Shown here piece after piece: positions 1 to 10,446 of a stretch of DNA of 62,207 bases. Position numbers and translations under genes: made by a program. The stretch is taken from NCBI GenBank assembly GCA_037176905.1, contig JBBBWG010007668.1, positions 1 to 62,207 of the forward strand, in the 5' to 3' direction. The stretch is from Azolla pinnata. Its lineage: Eukaryota; Streptophyta; Polypodiopsida; Salviniales; Salviniaceae. The notes beneath the pieces were generated by a model. The model saw nothing but the letters and a program-made list of their open reading frames with translations. It made no database searches and was not told where the DNA came from. The stretch's first letter is position 1; each line of letters opens with the position of its first letter.

Positions 1-239
1 GGGAACAGAAGGGACTCGACGGAACGAGTTTACGCGTAGCATTCGAATCTCATTCGATGCCATCGGAAGCAGAGCTGATGATTCAATAGGGAAGGGGAGT
101 AACGATGCTAGACAGATGGACAAAGGATCACGTGTCCTATACAGTTCCTTGAGACAATGGCAATTGTCGCTTTCGAGATTGTCTGCCCAAACTGAGACTA
201 ACATTAGAGGGCCTACTGCTACTATTGATCAATAGAATC

Positions 240-1015
240 GGCCACTCTGTGCATGAGGACAAGCATCGTTGTGTCACAGTAGTGCAAATTCCTATTTCTG
301 AAGCTGCTCTTCTTAGTGGCTTAGTCTCGACTGTAATCACGGTTTTCGTTACAAATCCCAAATGAATCGATCATGGACTCGTTCCTGAATCGATCGAGCC
401 TGCGATCGAGATAGATCAGGCATCAGGTCGCGAGTTCAGATCCCAACATCGTTTTGTCGCAGTGCAGATCCCTTCTTCCGAAGCCGCTCCTCTTAGTGCT
501 TAGTCACGATTGTATATACGGTTGTCATTCTAATGATCGATGCCAAACGAATCGAACATGGATTCGTTCTCGGATCGATCGAGCCTCCGATCGAGATCAA
601 GCGCCAGGTCGCGAGTTCAAATTCCTAGCATCGTTCCGTCACAGTGTAGATTCCCATTGCTCCGTCGCAGCCGCTCATTCGTAGTGCTTAAATTCTCGGC
701 CGTAATTATGATTCTCATTCTAATGACCAATCAATTCGAGAAACGAAATTACCGATTCTCATTCTAATGATCAATCGATCCAGAAACGGAACTACGATTC
801 TCATTCGAATGATCGATCAAAATTCCAGAAACGAAACTACGATTCTCATTCTAATGATCAATCAATTCCTGAAACGCAATTACGATTCGCATCCCGACGA
901 TCGATCAATCCACAAACGAATCGAACATCGGACCGAATCGAACACGGAGAAGTTCCCGGATCGATCGAGAGATCGGGCACAAGGTCGCGAGTTCGAATCC
1001 GACCATCGCCAAAAC
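240..1015. repeat. Tandem array of about 185-bp units with nested 44-bp units
   Basis: Three related units are readable: a partial one from about 240, then units from about 394 and 576, each with CGATCGAGCCT(G/C)CGATCGAG, GGTCGCGAGTTC, a CATCGTT..GTC(A/G)CAG segment and CTTAGTG. Between about 700 and 905 a shorter unit starting GATTCTCATTCTAATGA recurs about five times every 42-45 bp. A last partial copy at about 955-1010 contains GAGTTCGAATCC, which resembles a tRNA B box, but no A box at the right distance was seen. I see no credible gene in 1-1,060. Confidence 0.7.
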
Positions 1016-1137
1016 AAAACCCATTTTTTTTACAAACATAAGTAAACAAGAACTGTTCTTTCGTATTTACAGACGCGCTTCAGAGAGGCGGCTATGGCGC
1101 TCTGCTGCAGCAGCAGCTCGGGCTTCTTCTGCAGCTG

Positions 1138-1626
1138 CTACTTGGCCATGGAGACGAAGAGGAAGAGGAAGAGGAAGCAGGCCACAGACCAGGGGATGAA
1201 GAAGAAGGAGAAGAAGAGCAGCGGAGCGTAGCGCAGGAGCCATGAGAACGACATCTGCGAGGAGGAGGAGGAAGAAGAAGCAGACGAAGAAGAAGAAGGA
1301 AAAGAACCTGCAGGAACCGCGACTGCTGCAGGGAAAGATGCCGAGGATGATGATGATGACGATGCCCAAGAATCGGAATAGAATGGCGGCGAGGATCTGT
1401 AGTGGTGGTGGTGATGGTGGTGCTGAAGCTCTTCGCCCGCGTCTCCCTCCGCTTCTGAGAAGAAGGCCAGCGCCAGCAGGATGAGCAGCGGGAAGAGCAG
1501 CAGGGCGAAGCTCAGCTGAGCCGTGTCGGAGAAGTAGGAAGGTATGGCTATGGCGGCGACGACGATGCCTAGAAAGAACAGCGGGCCCTGCGGGTCTGGC
1601 CCACAGTTGAACTGATGGTCCTCCAT
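1138..1626 (-). CDS. Small multi-pass membrane protein of unknown function
   Basis: A single-exon minus-strand frame of 162 residues. It opens with MEDHQFNCGPDPQGPLF, followed by two hydrophobic segments at about residues 15-30 and 35-60. The middle is low-complexity (seven His in a row, then serine-rich stretches), and a strongly hydrophobic tail around FFFIPWSVACFLFLF ends near the stop, suggesting three or four membrane segments. I do not recognise the family. The start is the first ATG of the frame and lies just downstream of a telo-box-rich 5' region, which supports transcription. The poly-Ser and poly-His middle comes from GAA- and GTG-like triplet repeats and could be strain-variable. 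An overlapping 203-residue frame (1067-1678) is a repeat-driven shadow. Confidence 0.5.
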   Translation of the reverse strand: MEDHQFNCGPDPQGPLFFLGIVVAAIAIPSYFSDTAQLSFALLLFPLLILLALAFFSEAEGDAGEELQHHHHHHHYRSSPPFYSDSWASSSSSSSASFPAAVAVPAGSFPSSSSSASSSSSSSQMSFSWLLRYAPLLFFSFFFIPWSVACFLFLFLFVSMAK

Positions 1627-1674
1627 CGTCTTCTTCTTTTGCTTCTGCTTCTGCTTCTGCGTCTGCTTCTTCCT

Positions 1675-2065
1675 CCAAAACCCTAGACAGTTGAAAGCCT
1701 AACGCTTGAAAACCCCTTGGGAGAAACCCTAGAAAGAGGAGGAGATTTCCCTGTCAAGAAGTCCTGGAAGCCCTAAACATGGCCCCAACCAAGACCAAGA
1801 AATCCACACATCAGCCCCACCATTGCTTGGAAACCCTAAACCCCGGGGAATCGGAAAGAAGATAACCCTAATGAAGAAGAAGAAGAAGAAGAAGATGATG
1901 ATGATGATGAAGAAGAAAAGGAAGAATTCCTCGGAGAAACCCTAATTCTTGACAGAGCTGCAGCAGTGCAACCCTACTAACCAAGGAAGTTGGGAAGGGA
2001 AACCCTAATTCTTGAGAGGCCGAAGAAGGAAGCAGCAGCAGCAGCAGCAGATATGGAAAAACCCT
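1675..2065 (-). promoter_or_regulatory. Telo-box-rich 5' region of the small membrane-protein gene
   Basis: AAACCCTA or AACCCTA occurs about eight times between 1677 and 2065, spaced 30-70 bp apart, directly upstream of the minus-strand start at 1626. A GAA/GAT triplet run lies at 1873-1925 and a GCA run at 2032-2049. Telo-boxes are known in promoters of plant growth and translation genes; a role here is inference from position. Confidence 0.4.
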
Positions 2066-2166
2066 AAAGATCTCTGAGTGGGAAGGGAGGAGGAGGACCT
2101 TATCCTTGCTTTCCTTCTTATAGTGTTCTTCCTGAAGAAGCCATGGAGAAAGATGCCAACTTCTTC

Positions 2167-2645
2167 ATGTATGCATGCGTCCATGCATGTATGTGTGCGT
2201 GCATGCATGTGCTGGATGGATGCGTATGTGCGTGCATGCGTCATGTATGCATGCGTTGGATGGGTGCGTTTGTGTGTGCATGCGTCATGCATGCATGTGT
2301 TGGATGTGTGCGTATCTATGCATGCATGCGTGCGTGCATACACAGGTCATGCATGCATGCGTTGGATGGATGTGCGCGTATGTGCATGCGTCATGCATGC
2401 ATGTGTTGGATGGATGTGCATGTATGTGCATGCGTCATGTATGCATGTGTTCGATGGATGCACATGCATGTGCATGCGTTATGTATGCATGGGTTGGATG
2501 GATGTCTATGTAAGCATGCATGCATGTGCTGGATGGATGTGTATGCATGCATGCATGCATGTGTGTGTTGGTATGTGCATATGTCGTGCACGCATGTGCT
2601 GGATGAATGTGTATGCGCTGCGTGCGCATTTGATGCATGCATGTG
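2167..2645. repeat. TGCATG-rich minisatellite, about 44-bp unit
   Basis: About nine units of a CATGCGTCATG-(C/T)ATGCATGTGTTGGATGGATG-TGxxTATGTG pattern with drifting length. The long open frames across it on both strands (Cys/Met/His-rich peptides) follow from the period and are not genes. TGCATG is palindromic, so the array can fold on itself. Confidence 0.85.
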
Positions 2646-2659
2646 CACCCAGCTCCAGC

Positions 2660-4080
2660 TGATGTGATTGAGCTCCTTTTGTGTCCAAAGCAAAGCAGAG
2701 CAGAGCAAGGCAGCAAGCAGCTCAAGATCCAGTCCCCAGCTACCCCCATCAGTCGCTTTGGAATTGACAGTTTCGGTAGATCTGGCGGAGAACGAGAGTC
2801 GAAAACAGAGCCTTGCAAGTTTATGACCGCAGTTCCTGGGATGTCAATGACAGTGATACAAGCATTATGTATGTATGCATATACGCATGTATGTATGTGT
2901 GTCTGGTTGGATGGAAGGAGGTATGTATATATATGATATATCTCTCTTGCTACATGATACAAACCATTCTAGTTCAACGCCAGTCTTTTGGAGCAGAGTC
3001 TCTGTATCCTTTTCCTTTCTCTTCTTCTATTAGAAGCGATGCAGAAGCCCTCTTCTCTCCTAAAGAATCGATCGCAAGCCCCATCAATCCATGTCGAATA
3101 AAGCAAGTCCAATCGGTCGGCATGGCAGCATCATGATCTAGAACCCAAGCCAGTTAGTTGATCGCTGCCGGCTCATGAATCTCTCTCTCTTCTCTTTACT
3201 CGATCGATCGATCCTTTGAGTTGGTGGGTCGAATTTATGCGAGGCTCGGAATAAAAAGGGCTAGCCGCGCCAGAACAAAAAGTACTGGAGAAAGAGGGAG
3301 AGAGAGAGAGAGACCACTCATCTTCAGCAACTTCTTCTGAAGTAGTAGCAGAAGCCGACGCTGATCTCTCACGATCTGTTAGATTTCATTGAAGTCGAGA
3401 TAGTTAATGCCCTCACATACATACACCCGCCATGAAGGTGAGAACCAATTACAAGTTTCACACACCATAGCTCTCTCCCTGCTTGCCACCACTCCCTCCC
3501 TCTCGACGAATTGGCCATGCCATTTATCTAGCCTTAAGAGTCCTTTTACCATGGGACAAACATTGCATCACTTACCAATGCAAGTACTACAAAACGCACT
3601 CGACGGAGCTCCGACATCCTCATCGCCAAGTCCTCTTTTCGCCAATGCCCTCGTTAAATGGAGATGGTGGTGTCGATTGATGGAGCTTCTGAATGTGAGC
3701 TCCAGATCAATTGGTTTGTTCGTCTTGATCATGGGTGGACATTATTCGACTGTGGTTTGATTCCACCCGTGCTATCTTTGTCAAGCCCGTCATGTTTTCA
3801 ACACTTCGGATCAATGAGCCGAAGCTTGAAAGAAAGATATATTAATGTCTGCATAGGCCAATAAGACCCATTAGACAAAGCGTACAATAAATCGCCACCT
3901 GATTGAAAATTTGTAAACTTAATCTTGATGTCGTTTCAATCTAAACTTGAATCGTTTCTACCATGGAGCAAGCAATTTTAAATTGATCGGTGTAACTAGG
4001 ATCCTCAAATAATTTTCATGATCAACTAATTACTATCGCTTTTTGCTTTCTAATAAAACTCATGGTAACCCTAAATTTAT
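2660..4080. other. Intergenic sequence, no gene recognised
   Basis: Contains short ATGTATG runs (2868-2935), a GATC-rich patch near 3200 and a GA run at 3295-3312. Frames are short (longest 117 residues at 3407-3760), without a recognisable domain or conserved start context. Confidence 0.5.
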
Positions 4081-4084
4081 TATT

Positions 4085-4345
4085 ACTTATAATAAAGTTT
4101 ACTGTAGTGATAAAGTAGTAAAACTATATACTCTCGGGTTTGAATTTTTCTTACTCTTTTTATTCAATATCTTCTGAGTTAATTTCGTGTAATTTGAATT
4201 TCTTATTAATTTTTTAATATATATTTAAATGTTAAATAAAACGAATGGTTTATTTTATACTTTTAAGTTTTTTCTATTCTCAAATAATACATTTATACTT
4301 GAATACAAATACACAATTGTATTCTTCAGTAAATCTACGTTTTAC
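4085..4345 (+). mobile_element. Degenerate SINE-like copy
   Basis: The head reads CTGTAGTGATAAAGTAGTAAAA then GGGTTTGAATTTTT, resembling a decayed tRNA A box and B box. The tail (CTCAAATAATACATTTATACTTGAATACAAATACACAA, about 4279-4315) is nearly identical to the tail at about 18113-18150. Shared head and tail at two distant sites indicate one dispersed family. Confidence 0.5.
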
Positions 4346-4559
4346 ACTTGTTTGTGTTGTACAATACTTGATATAATCGAAAACCTCTATGGCACTGGGG
4401 TTATGCATAAGTGACCTAACCCTCAGTGCACACTACCACAAGTGACATGATCAAGCACGAGAATACAGATGGAAAATATAGTAGAATACCCTTGGAACTC
4501 CCTTAAGGTTTACAAAGTGATCGAATTGCCCCCTAAAAAATATATACGCTATAAATTGG

Positions 4560-5010
4560 GGGGAAGATTACAGTGAGGTTAGAGCTTGGGCAAAGATTAA
4601 GGTTAGGATTAGGATAGGGGAAGGTTAGAGTTGGGTTTTGAGCTTAGGCTTACTAGGATTAGCATTAGGATAGAGTGAAGGTTAGAGTTGGGTTCCGAGC
4701 CTAATGCTAGGATTATGGTTAAGATTAGGATAGGTTAAAGATCAGAGTTCGGTTTCGAGGTTGGGCTAGGATTAGGGTAGGGTGAAGGTTACAGTGGATT
4801 TTCAGCTTGGGCTAAGATTAGGGTTAAGATCAAGATATGGTGAAGGTTGGAGTTGGATTTTGAGCCTAGGCTAGGATTAGGGTTAGGATTACTTTTGAGA
4901 TTAGAGGTTTTGGGATAGAGCTCAAATTACGATTAAGAATAGGGTTAAAGTTATTAGGATTGGGATTAGAGCAACACTAGGAATAAGGTTAGGAATAGGT
5001 TTAGGGTTAG
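4560..5010. repeat. Degenerate telomere-like repeat array, about 58-66-bp higher-order unit
   Basis: GATTAGG, GGTTAGG and GGATTAGG words dominate. A longer unit containing GGTGAAGGTTAGAGTTGGGTT and GAGC(T/C)(T/A)GGGCTAGGATTAG recurs about five times. It appears to be a minisatellite built from telomere-like words, not simple telomere DNA. Confidence 0.65.
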
Positions 5011-5019
5011 GACAGAGTT

Positions 5020-5668
5020 ACACGTATTTGATGCATAGCTGACTGTAGGCACACATATAGTTCTCGTTCGATAGAGAAAAAAGTTCCCACCTGATGATAT
5101 GCACCCTATTAAGCGACCAATAGATCTCGTCCAAGTGTTAACTGCTACAACATTATGAGATAAAAGCCATTAAAACATAGCAATCTTCTTAGCTTGCTTT
5201 TTCTCCCCACAATCTGGTCCGAAAAGTTGAGAGAAAGTCCGCAGATGATCTTGGTGAAGATTAGGATGGCAAGGCCATTGGCTATCATCATGTAAATGCT
5301 ACAATAATATTACTAAATATTAGAGAATGCCTCCTAGATACTACTTATATATAAATGGGTCAATCCATATATACTTCCCTAGATCCCATTGTAATCTAAC
5401 CAATAGACACTCTTACCATATACACATAATTTCCAGATTGGTTTTACTTTGTCTGGCAGCAATCATTATACACTATGATCCCCTTGGTGGTAATATAAAG
5501 AGAAGCTATCTTTTGGCAGTCAAACTGGACTTTATATGAGCTGGTTGCGGAAGGTCGAATCTGGCAGCATTACAAATCGGTGGACAAACCTTCAATAAGC
5601 ACAAATGGCTGGTTGTTGACAAAACATTCGGCATCGGTCAGCTCACGGCGTCGGCAAACATCACACGA
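5020..5668. other. Intergenic sequence, no gene recognised
   Basis: AT-rich sequence with only short open frames (longest about 70 residues). It lies 3' of the UGT pseudogene. No repeat or element was identified. Confidence 0.4.
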
Positions 5669-6326
5669 TTACGCAAAAAAAAGGTTTGGTAGAGCGGGGA
5701 GTAGGGTGGCGAAATCGTTGCTGTCGACGAAATCATCCACAGTTTCGGCATTTCTAAAAGGAACTCGGGCGAAGCAGGAAACACAGGAGCTCGCCACAGA
5801 CTCCTTGCACCGCTCCATCTTCGCTCGCAGATCGCCGCCGCGTTGCATGAGCAACGCCAGCTTCTCGGCGACCTCGTCTCCGCCTGATCAGGCGATGATG
5901 ATGATGATGAAGATTGGAGGGATCTGTGTCGAATCGGATCCACGTCTTCTGCATGCAGGGGCCGCAGAACCCCCGGGTACACGTCAGTTACTGCTTCCGA
6001 TATCGATTCGAGAGCGCTCGGGAATTCGGCTACTTATGTCGGATGCGCAGCTGCCGAGCTCGAAAACGCACTGCCCATTTGCCCTAAACCCCCCAACCCT
6101 GACCCAGTCGAAAGGTTTTTCCAGCTGGCGAATGCAGCTAGAGCATGGAGACTACGAGGCTTGCTTGCGATGGCTTGAAATCCACTAACATGACCTTCTA
6201 AACCCTAAATCCTCGATTTGTCCTGGTCGCAGGTTCTCAAGGTTCAACTTTTAGGGTTTCGAGTAAAACCCTAAACCCTAAACCCTAAACCCTAAACCCT
6301 TAAGCACTAAGCACGCATACACACAC

Positions 6327-6374
<48 letters not shown>

Positions 6375-7260
6375 GACAATGGCAGAAGACAACAACACTA
6401 AAACCTAAACCCTAAAACCTCAAGCCCCAAACCCTAACCCTAACCCTAAAGATTTGCAAACACCTCAATTCGGAAGGTTGCAGGTGCAGCGTTTAAGGTT
6501 TAGTGTAAAGACTACAGTAAACACGAAAGTTCCGTAACCCTAAACCTTTAAGCCCCAAGCCCTAATCCTAACCCTAACCCTAACCCAAACCCAAACCCTA
6601 AACCCTTAAGCCCATAACCCTAATCCTAATCCTAACCCTAAACCCCTAAGCCCCAAACCCAAACCCAAACCCTAAACCCTTAAGCCCCTAACCCTAAGCC
6701 TAACCCTAACTCTAAACCCTTAAGCCCCAAACCCTAACCCTAAGCCTAACCCTAAACCCTTAAGCCCCAAACCCAAACCCTAACCCTAACCCTAAACATG
6801 CAGACAGAAAGACAGAGGGAGAGAGACGAGACAGAGAGAGGAGACAATGGGGGACGAGAATGCAGAAGATGATGATGATGCTGATGGTGATGACGAGCTT
6901 GTGAAGGAGAAGGGCTATGGAGGGGGGCGAGAAGCGCACCTAGGGTTGTCATCCTGCGGCCTTGCTTGGCAACGGCGATGAAGGCGTTGAGGATGCAGGA
7001 ACTCTGCGGCCAGAAGCAGAGCAGCGGCAGGTCGAGGCCGGCGGCGATGGCAAGCGCCACAGGCGCGAAGGCGTCGGCGAGGACGAAGGTGATCGCTTCG
7101 TCGTCGTCGTCGTCTTCATCTGAATCTGCTTCTGCTTCTGCTTCTTTTGCTTGAATCTGTTCGGATTGATCTTCCTGCTGCTGCAGAATCTCCTCGGACT
7201 GAGCCTCCGTCGCCGCCGCTTCTTCTGCTCCAGCTCCGCCATCGCCATCGCCATCGCCAT
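5669..7260 (-). pseudogene. UDP-glycosyltransferase pseudogene with both exons internally collapsed
   Basis: Exon 1 remnant 6940-7260 starts MAMAMAMA, like gene D, then loses most of the N-terminal domain. After a frame change it resumes with ITFVLADAFAPVALAIAAG and CFWPQSSCILNAF and ends at a CTAG|GT donor, matching gene D's FTFILADGFTPSLARGLAS, VWPQCACTLATL and donor. The intron (5991-6939) is telomere-like, as in D. Exon 2 remnant 5669-5990 opens with TDVYPGVLRPL (D: EDAIPGVAPIAW), jumps across an ATC run, and resumes in another frame with DEVAEKLALLMQ..LRAKMERCK (D: DEIGEKLRSLM..IREKAERCR). The PSPG box and catalytic His are missing, so it cannot encode an active enzyme. The exon 1 match is clear; the exon 2 match is shorter and less certain. 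Confidence 0.7.
6240..6800. repeat. Interstitial telomere-like array with an AC microsatellite
   Basis: CCCTAAA (plant heptamer) at 6270-6300 is followed by an AC run (6309-6374). From about 6400 to 6800, CCCTAA hexamers, CCCTAAA heptamers and the word CCCTTAAGCCCCAAACCC are mixed. It lies in the pseudogene intron. Its mixed hexamer and heptamer content argues for local repeat growth over a telomere-repair insertion. Confidence 0.8.
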
Positions 7261-7314
7261 CGCCGCCGCAGCTTCTCCTTCTCCAGCTCAATTCATATGC
7301 ACGCTCCGGATGTG

Positions 7315-8290
7315 CACGATGGCACATCCTCTCTCTAGACCCACCCCGCCTTCCTCCCTCTCTCTCTCTCTCTGCCGGCCCACATCTTCTCTCTACCTCC
7401 TCGACATCCTCTCTCTACGCCGGCCGCATCCTCTCTCTAGCCCCGCGGCATGTTCGACATCCTCTCTCTAGCCCCACCGCATGCACGACATCCTCTCTCT
7501 ACGCCGGCCGCATCCTCTCTCTAGCCCCGCGGCATGTTCGACATCCTCTCTCTAGCCCCACCGCATGCACGACATCCTCTCTCTAGCCCTACTGCATGCT
7601 CGACATCCTCTCTCTAGCCCTACGGCATGCGTGACATCCTCCCCGACGCATGCCTCCGCACCTTCCCTCTAGGCCTACCACATCCTTTAAGGGACATCCT
7701 CTCTCTAGATGCCACATCCCCTCTCTAGGCCGATGCCACATGCTCCACATCCCCTCTCTAGGCTGATGCCACATGCTCCACATCCCCTCTCTAGGCCGAT
7801 GCCACATGCACCACATCCTCTCTCTAGGCCGATGAATGCTCGACATCTTAGAGGCATCCCCCCCTAAGCCTACACCGGATGCTCAACATCCTCTCTCTAG
7901 GCCGACACCGCATGCTCGGCAGCTTAGAGGCATCCTCTCTCTAAGCCGACACCGCATGCCCAACATCCTCTCTCTAAGTGGGATACATATACATTCTAGT
8001 CACGCGAAGGTGCAATGTTCGATTCCTAAACGTCGTTAAAAAGAACATTGTCTTGTTTTGCCAAAAGTCGCGTTGTTCCATAATCCAAGTTTTGCAAATT
8101 TTGGTCTTTAGAAAACATTAAATTTTCTTTCTTTCGTTCGTTCTTTCTAGGCCGACACCACCAGATGCTCGATATCTTAGAGGCATCCTCTCACTAGGCC
8201 TATGCCACATGCTCCACATACTCTCTCTAGGCCTACACCACGGGCTCGACATATTCTCTCTAGGCTGATACAACTCTTGGATCCCTGGTA
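7315..8290. repeat. Promoter-derived minisatellite, CACATCCTCTCTCTAGGCC units
   Basis: About 25 copies of (A)CATCCTCTCTCTAG with variable linkers (GCCGATGCCACATGCTC, CCCCACCGCATGCACG and similar), typical spacing 30-35 bp. It lies directly 5' of the UGT pseudogene start. The same words, CACATACTCTCTCTAAAC and CACATCCTCTCTCTAAA, occur once each in the 5' region of gene D (25761-25810), so the array looks like an expansion of an ancestral UGT 5' element. Confidence 0.75.
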
Positions 8291-9212
8291 ACTTCTCTCT
8301 CCCTCTCTCTCTCTCTTTCTCTCTCTCTAAGACTTCTAGCTGCAGAGAAGAGATTCTACGGCAGAGATTCTCCGTTAGCAGGATGAGGATTCACCTGACT
8401 AGGCAAGATCACACTTTATGTGCTAGATGTTCGTGCGTCGAGCCCTTGCATCACTCTATGCAGAAGGGACAATCATAAGAGATCTTCGAGACAAAGATAT
8501 CTGGCATGGCTAGACCCCTTATGGAACACAAACACCTCTTATGTCCTATCATCACCGTCGTCGTCGTCATCATCATTTGATACCACCTTGATGAGCTGTT
8601 GAGATTGCCTAGGATTGGGGTTGCAAACCTGACTCGTCAGAGAAACACTGTTGGCGGCGACCTGACCCTGTATGGATCTCTCTCATTCAGGGCATTGAGC
8701 CCATGAATGGGATAGCCCCGATGTCATAACAGACCCTTGCACCTGAACGCGTTGGTAAAGCGCATCTGTTTGCATGGCCTCTCGCCTTAATGACACGCTT
8801 CATACCGAAATCAGCATTCAACAACAAACAGCTTGGGTAGGTTTCATGAGTCTGAGACTTGGGCCCCATGGCCGCGATCTGTGGGCACTAATCACGATAA
8901 TTTGTGGCGTTCAGGTATGCAAATGTTTTGCCCAATGGCTTTCCCTGGTATCCAATGTAACTTACATGCACTTAATTTGAATACATCAAGCATTGCTTGA
9001 AGACTAGCCTCAAAGTCTTCTAACACTCAATTCATTTTTATAAGCAAGGCTTGTTAGTGTATGGACATATTAACAATACATTCTTGAGGCTTCCCCAAAA
9101 AAATCCACAGCATTGTGTTTTTTGTTTTTAGTGTGTGCTTTCTTGACTAGATCAAGGAGACTGATGGATTGCATGTTTGGATGTCAATGTACACAAGCGA
9201 TTAATGGCCCAA
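8290..9212. other. Intergenic sequence, no gene recognised
   Basis: Contains CTCT runs near 8300-8330 and a short CATCATCGTCGTC run near 8550-8575. Frames are under 70 residues, with no recognisable domain or repeat family. Confidence 0.4.
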
Positions 9213-10103
9213 TTAGGGTGAAGATCTTGCAACGAAGAGCCACGACGAGATTTCGCGCATGCATTTGCGTAGGATCTTCCGAATCGAGTTCCAAGGCGAC
9301 ACAGGAGGATTAACGGGGCGGTGGGCCTCAACAAGTTGGTTATGCTGAGACGGGGAGGCCTGAGTGGAAGAAGCTCTATAGGTCTTATGACCTCCTGGAC
9401 GACCAGATTGATCAAGACGTAAGATGCCACCTGTCATATCTGGCTCATCATATCTGGAGCTGCGTAGCAACAGCCGATCAGATCGTGTCTGGCTACTAAG
9501 AACATGTTGCATGGTGCCAGATGTGCCCGTAAGAATGGAACCAGCAGAGTGTTGTCGTCCATGCCTGGAACGACGAGATCTAGATTGGCCCTCATGGCGG
9601 CTCTTTCCCTGGCTACTAGATGTCGCGGGCTGTGATAGGGCGCCTCCCCAAATTCCATCGTACGGGTTGAGATCGTGCCCATCCATGGGCAAAATCAGGC
9701 CATTGGAATTGTCCCTGTAAGGGGAACTAAGCCGATCAGAACGATCGGGCCGATCATACGAATCCCCCTCATCATCATTGGCAGAGTTATGGGTCTGGAA
9801 GGACGCAGAGCGGCGGCGGGGCGGCCTATCGCCGCTTCTGAATAGCCCAGGGACAACTTCAAACAAGTATTGTATGAGGGCCCCCAACATGAGGGCAGCC
9901 GTCGGCAGCAAGTTTGTGAAGATGAGCTCCATGATGGACAAGCCGAAATCGATGGCCTCCAGCATAAAGTACATCACGTTCGGACCCGACATTGCTCCGG
10001 GCGACAGACCTGCATCGTGCAGGCGACGGATCCTTTTTAACATAACAAACCGATCCTCAAATGCCTGCACCGCCGCAGGAATCGGACATCTTTTCCCACC
10101 CAT
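9213..10103 (-). CDS. Unknown protein with a hydrophobic N-terminal third and a Ser/Arg-rich tail
   Basis: An uninterrupted minus-strand frame. I chose the ATG giving MGGKRCPIPAAVQAFEDRF (296 residues); the frame stays open up to 10400, which would add 99 Ser/Pro-rich residues of doubtful coding character. Residues about 40-90 hold a long hydrophobic stretch (MYFMLEAIDFGLSIMELIF, then LLPTAALMLGALIQYLFEVV) suggesting one or two membrane segments. The rest is rich in Ser, Arg, Asp and Gly (for example RSRRSRHGRQHSAGS). I do not recognise the family. It begins only about 340 bp beyond the stop of UGT gene A on the same strand, so its promoter must be short, or it may sit in that transcript's 3' region. 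It could also be a chance frame in GC-rich DNA. Confidence 0.45.
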   Translation of the reverse strand: MGGKRCPIPAAVQAFEDRFVMLKRIRRLHDAGLSPGAMSGPNVMYFMLEAIDFGLSIMELIFTNLLPTAALMLGALIQYLFEVVPGLFRSGDRPPRRRSASFQTHNSANDDEGDSYDRPDRSDRLSSPYRDNSNGLILPMDGHDLNPYDGIWGGALSQPATSSSQGKSRHEGQSRSRRSRHGRQHSAGSILTGTSGTMQHVLSSQTRSDRLLLRSSRYDEPDMTGGILRLDQSGRPGGHKTYRASSTQASPSQHNQLVEAHRPVNPPVSPWNSIRKILRKCMREISSWLFVARSSP

Positions 10104-10446
10104 CCAAAGCTTTCTTTGATCCGTATATGCCCCTCGATCCGGCGCAGAACCCACCCTGCGGCGAATGGGAATCGTTTCCGATCCGATGCTCTCATCCTCT
10201 AGCAAAATGGGTCCGATTGCGATGCTCTTTTCGTGGGCGAGATCCGATTTGTGGATCGGGGGGGATAGCAAAAGGAATCCAGGGAAAGGATGGCTTGAAC
10301 ACGAAGGGAAGGAGGAACATGGACGACGACGATCGGTCGTGACGGGGGCCAAAATAAGACGCGGACAACAGTAAGTAAAAGGAGAGCATCGATCGGGCAC
10401 GGTTTACCTGAAATACCGAATCAAGACGATCTCGACGGGCGACGCT

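Noticed and set aside
960-1012. Possible tRNA gene because of GTTCGAATCC
   Set aside because: No A box, acceptor stem or cloverleaf could be built around it.
2078-2667. Three overlapping long plus-strand frames rich in Cys, Met and His
   Set aside because: All come from one TGCATG minisatellite whose period keeps several frames open; no start context or domain.
5580-6188. 202-residue plus-strand frame
   Set aside because: It runs antisense to exon 2 of the UGT pseudogene and has no domain; the minus-strand UGT match explains the region better.
7315-8290. CRISPR-like spacing of repeats
   Set aside because: Plant nuclear DNA; repeats are imperfect, linkers are related to each other, and no cas genes exist.
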